Below are positions 60,301 to 64,000 of a stretch of 64,000 bases of DNA, one piece after another. Below the pieces are notes generated by a model, which saw only the letters and a list, made by a program, of their open reading frames with translations, ran no database searches and was not told where the DNA came from. A program made the position numbers and the translations under genes. Positions within the stretch are counted from its first letter, which is position 1. Each line of letters begins with the position of its first letter. Source of the stretch: Pycnopodia helianthoides (Eukaryota; Echinodermata; Asteroidea; Forcipulatida; Asteriidae); the NCBI GenBank assembly GCA_032158295.1, contig CM063261.1:3968001-4032000 (forward strand), given 5' to 3'.

Positions 60301-63300
60301 ACACCTCACGGTGTTGTCACAAGAATGTCGCATCCCTCCATGTTTAGCGAGGTGACAGCGGGTAACAACCGCATCCCGGGCCGCAGCATCCGCGAACGAA
60401 CACCAGCGCTCAGAAATCTGAGAAACGATTCATGCATGAATCCTTTTTCAGTAAGTATTTATGGTCATTAGTTTTTTGAGTATTTACCAATCTATGACCC
60501 TGTCTTTAACGAACATTTCGTCGGCTCAGTTCTATAAGGTCGTTAATTGTAATTTGTAATAATGAAAAGGGCGTTAAATGAAAAAAGATTACAAATTTAA
60601 AAAAATTAAATCAAAGTAAAAAAATTATAAAAAAATTTCGAAAAATTATCGTTTCTTTTTGCCAAACAATTACTTTGGAGATCACTCTTGATCAATAAAC
60701 TCCATTTACCAGCGCTCCAAAATACCTAAAATTAACCAGTTGTATGAAATCCATACAAACTACACTAACGACCTAATGGTTCTGAGCCGAGGATTTATGC
60801 AATTTTCGTAATTTTGAAAACTCAGGACTTGGCCCAGCAAACTGAGAGCAACATGGTAACGGATCGAGAAAGGGATCACCTTCTTAATAAGAGGTACAGC
60901 GATCTCATCAAAGACCAGAAGAGAAGGGATGCCGAAATTGAAGCTGAGGTACTATAAGTGCAAATATTTCATTCATTGATCTCTTCAAATCTGGAACATA
61001 GAAAGTAAACTAATGAGTATCATCCCTGATAGGGAAGTTTTGTACAGTGCAAATAATGGTCACTTTCAAATATATTTTAATGTGTTTTGTCAAAGGCAAA
61101 TTTTGTACTTTTCCTCTTCCAATAACCAGCCAGGGATCTTCCATTTTGTTCCCTTCAACCCTGACGGGTATTTATTTTCTCGGAATGGTCAGAGTCGTTT
61201 TTCTTCCACCATGACGAAGTCAAGAGAACAAAGATTTTCTTTGAAGCACTGGGATTTGTTGTTTCTCTATTGAGAAAATACCATATTCACCCACTGTGAA
61301 TCGTAAAAAAAAACTGGCCGTGCGACACGGTCGTCAATTGGGTCCATGGCTGAATCCGAGGCTGGAATCTTGGTCCGCTCAAAACTTGCCTTCATTGAGC
61401 GGAAATACAATAGTGGAAGCCTCTGGATGCCATGTAATCCTCTTTTCGCAGCAAAAGTTCAAAGGCCCGATAAGAATCAATAACCCCAGTACAATCGCCG
61501 AATTGAGCGTTAGTTCTGACCAACGTCTGTCCTCTTGTGTAGGTGAAACAAAGGGTTGCTCGTAGTGGAAAGTATGGGCCCCCTTTGTTCCTGGGATCCA
61601 GTGTGACACGAAAATACAATAGTCACATCTCCCGGTATGCGTCCGGGGGAAAAATTGGCGTGTTAACTGATTAAAAATTGTTTTATCAATTCTTGAAACA
61701 GCTGAAGAGGCAGGAAGATAACGTTCGGTTAGAAGAGGAAGCCTACAATGTAGCAAAGCGAGAATCTGCGAGAGCCGCTCGCCAAACGAGGGCGCTAGAG
61801 CAGCAGAGAAGTAAACCCACAGCCAATGGCACGGCCAAATCCTCATGGCTTGGAGAAAACGAAAGTGAATGGAATGTGTGAGTAGAGGCAATTAAAATCA
61901 CTGATTTTCGAGTGTTTTTTTAATATACAATTTAATGGCTGTTCTTGTTTAGGCCAGCCTGCTGTGTCCTTATAATACCCTCTTCATTTTAAACATGTCT
62001 CCAGTGTAGTTTGTAATCCAGGGCTCGAATTTGGGTAAACAATTCACAAGGCCACAGGGCTTGTAGCTCAAAAATGTTTACTGGACCAGAAACTTTGGTA
62101 CAAGACCAGAATCAAAATGAGAAGAAAAAAATACTGAGTCCTGACAACATGCATTTAATGGTATTGTACACTTTTGGTTACAGCTCAAAATCAGTGTCCA
62201 CATTTTGTGTGATTAAACATATGCATGAACAAACAAACCTGTGAAAGTTTGAGCTCAATTGGTCATCGAGGTCACGAGAAAATAGTGAAAAGAGATCTTA
62301 TGTGTTTTCTGTTTTTTCAAATTATCGCGCGCGATAATTACTATTGTTTTACTCGTTTCTCAGAAACGATAGCATTTTAGGCAGAAATATTTTAAGGAAC
62401 CCTTTCTACCATTACTTACTTTAAATCATGTAAGTTATGTGTGAATCTGTGAACATTGTGTTTTCCGATCTTACCAATAGTGTACAGGGCCTTTAACTGT
62501 TTTTTATTTGAACAATTAAGCACTAAGACACGTGAGAGGAAATTTTTCTCATCTGTCTTTTAGGGGTATTAAGTATACTTTATTACTCAAATAGAAATGA
62601 AAGGTATTTATCAGACTCAAGTCAACAGTTGCACGTAATTTGCACGTAATTTTATATTGTCAGAGGCACCCCTCCCCCCCACAACACCTTCTCCTTTACA
62701 GTTGTGGATGTTGACCTTCATGATCTTACCTATGTTCTACCTTTATGTTCCGACACTCAAAAGCCAAGTTGAGGCGGAATTATGGTATTGCGACCTGGTT
62801 TTTCCTAGTTTTCAAAAAGGAAACATTTTTGTATTCTCTAGGTTATGGGAAAGACTCGCATATAATGTTCCATCCAAAGGTTTGAGAAACATAAAAGTGT
62901 GAGTTCTGTGCATGCGTCAATGATTGTCAGATTGCCTGCTCCTTATGCCAGTAATGATTTAGATTGACTTTCTTTTGGAATTTGTATATAAGTTTGCATG
63001 TATTCAAGAAGGTGATGGAAATGGACTGAGGACTTCATGATCTGAAACTGATGGAATGGAAATTTACGTACAAGAAATAAAATGCATGTTGCTTTGGATT
63101 TGTTATACAAATATTGGACGCATATGTATGTGTACAATATAGCAGAATATAGTCATGAGGTGAAATCTGGGCTGTTCCATTTTATGAGGTGAAGCTGAAT
63201 GAAATGGAACAGTCCAGATTTCAAAGGGTGATTGTATTTTGCTTTACATGGTATGAATAAAATGCATCCCAAATCTGTTTTGTATGACCACACACATAGA

Positions 63301-63914
63301 TCCTGGCCATTTGATATTTTTTATATATATATTTCATAATTTATTTCAACAATAAATAGTACAAACATTTTGAATTTAAAAAATTTTATTTAACAATCAG
63401 GTATTAAGCAGCTGATAAAGGCATAGCTGGAGCTGTATAAAGACTGGTTGGCTAAAGCGCATTCGGCGTGCATAGCTATACACGAGTTGGCTTGCAAGCT
63501 TACATTAATAACGCGGGGAACTAATAACACGTAGCGCAATCATTACACATGGTACTCAATTTAAAATAGATTAGTATGTGCGCAGTGTAGCTGCAAAGTG
63601 TCCCAAGCGTCCTATATTTATCAATATAGGACTCCTATATTCAATTTGGAGGGTTGGGAGCAGTATACATGGCAAAATAAAGTGTGACACGTAATGCGTA
63701 TTCCACCAATCAAATGACAAGGATCTATAAGTGAGGTATTATACAAATTAATAACAGTTATGAGGATGAATTATTTAGCATGCATTATGATGCGATTCAA
63801 TGGATTAATGTCTTATTATCTATATGTTTTGATATCGCAGAGCTGGAGGTGAAGATGATTTTGAAATGTTCCTTGAGTCTGTGAAGGCACGGTCTCAGAC
63901 AGTCAGAGCTAATG
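57340..63914 (+). CDS. AP1AR: AP1AR (gadkin), AP-1 complex-associated regulatory protein, 5 exons, 3'-truncated
   Basis: In vertebrates gadkin links AP-1 endosomal vesicles to kinesin-1 and also binds Arp2/3. Exons: 57340-57383, 59656-59728, 60826-60948, 61702-61877, 63841-63914; the last ends at a GTGAGT donor and the gene continues off the window. The N-terminus MGNCLESCFG matches the vertebrate MGNC start: Gly2 for myristoylation, Cys4/Cys8 for palmitoylation. Then GIEFESLIED, the charged helix RYSDLIKDQKRRDAEIEAE, and a coiled-coil segment RLEEEAYNVAKRESARAARQ that closely follows the human protein. GGEDDFEMFLESVKARS corresponds to the human GPEDDFE block. WLGENESEW in exon 4 lies between two conserved parts. 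The C-terminal half is outside. Confidence 0.93.
58326..58719 (-). mobile_element. TTAA-ended MITE family B, copy 5
   Basis: Inverted copy with TTAAAGGAACATTACAGAAT and AATGTTCCTTTAA ends. In AP1AR intron 1. Confidence 0.87.
59935..60509. mobile_element. TTAA-ended MITE family E with a nested family F copy
   Basis: Outer ends TTAAAGGTAGAGTCATAGAT and CAATCTATGACCCTGTCTTTAA-like. Family F occupies about 59967-60200. A partial relative without the insertion is at 50799-51060 (GGGAGGGTCATAG ... AACGTAATGCTGATTTA). In AP1AR intron 2. Confidence 0.78.
59967..60200. mobile_element. piggyBac-like MITE family F, copy 2
   Basis: AACCCTCTTGCTGTCTGACC to GGAGGGTTAA; the left TTAA has become GTAA. Nested in family E. 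Confidence 0.75.
62155..62496 (+). mobile_element. TTAA-ended MITE family A, copy 4
   Basis: TTAATGGTATTGTACACTTT to GTGTACAGGGCCTTTAA. In AP1AR intron 4. Confidence 0.86.
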
Positions 63915-64000
63915 GTGAGTAGTCAAACCAATAGTAGTAGCATTATGATAAAATAACTTCTGCTTGTAAAACTAAAGTTCTCTCAAAGTAACTTTTGCTT

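Noticed and set aside
62657..62902. 81-codon open frame in AP1AR intron 4
   Set aside because: No domain, no neighbouring exon, next to repeat; exons 4 and 5 join in phase without it.

Overview
The window is animal nuclear DNA: spliced genes with small, GC-richer exons inside long AT-rich introns packed with short inverted-repeat transposons, tRNA-derived SINEs and non-LTR retrotransposon scraps. Gene content (MZB1, renalase, AP1AR) points to an invertebrate deuterostome. The dispersed repeats look echinoderm, probably sea star; the class is a guess.

Five genes are present. (1) 1-24723, + strand: DDX46/Prp5, a spliceosomal DEAD-box helicase, 5'-truncated by the window edge, 19 exons to the stop. 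(2) 34431-28240, - strand: a glutamine-rich transcription factor whose forkhead domain appears only when a 55-bp micro-exon (31117-31171) is included. (3) 35641-38799 and (4) 39679-45196, + strand: tandem MZB1/pERp1 paralogues, secretory-pathway saposin-like proteins. The second has all six cysteines and a KEEL end; the first stops early and lacks both. (5) 56700-50016, - strand: renalase, 7 exons, complete. (6) 57340 to beyond 63914, + strand: AP1AR (gadkin), cut by the right edge. (That is five gene families, six genes, because MZB1 is doubled.)

Layout: DDX46 and the forkhead gene converge, as do MZB1-B and renalase. The forkhead gene and MZB1-A diverge across about 1.2 kb with CCAAT boxes; renalase and AP1AR diverge across about 640 bp with a TATA-like box. 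No operon-like functional unit is evident. DDX46 works in pre-mRNA splicing, the MZB1 pair in the ER, renalase in NAD(P)H metabolism and AP1AR in AP-1/kinesin trafficking.

Most remaining sequence is repeats. Many MITE families end in TTAA and often abut or nest at a shared TTAA. One 681-bp element has perfect 33-bp inverted ends and an 8-bp target duplication (hAT-like). DDX46 introns carry four large tandem arrays, two of which have amplified the exon end together with its splice donor. Two one-base losses in DDX46 exon 16, and the indel-ridden right end of the 98-bp array, suggest consensus errors.
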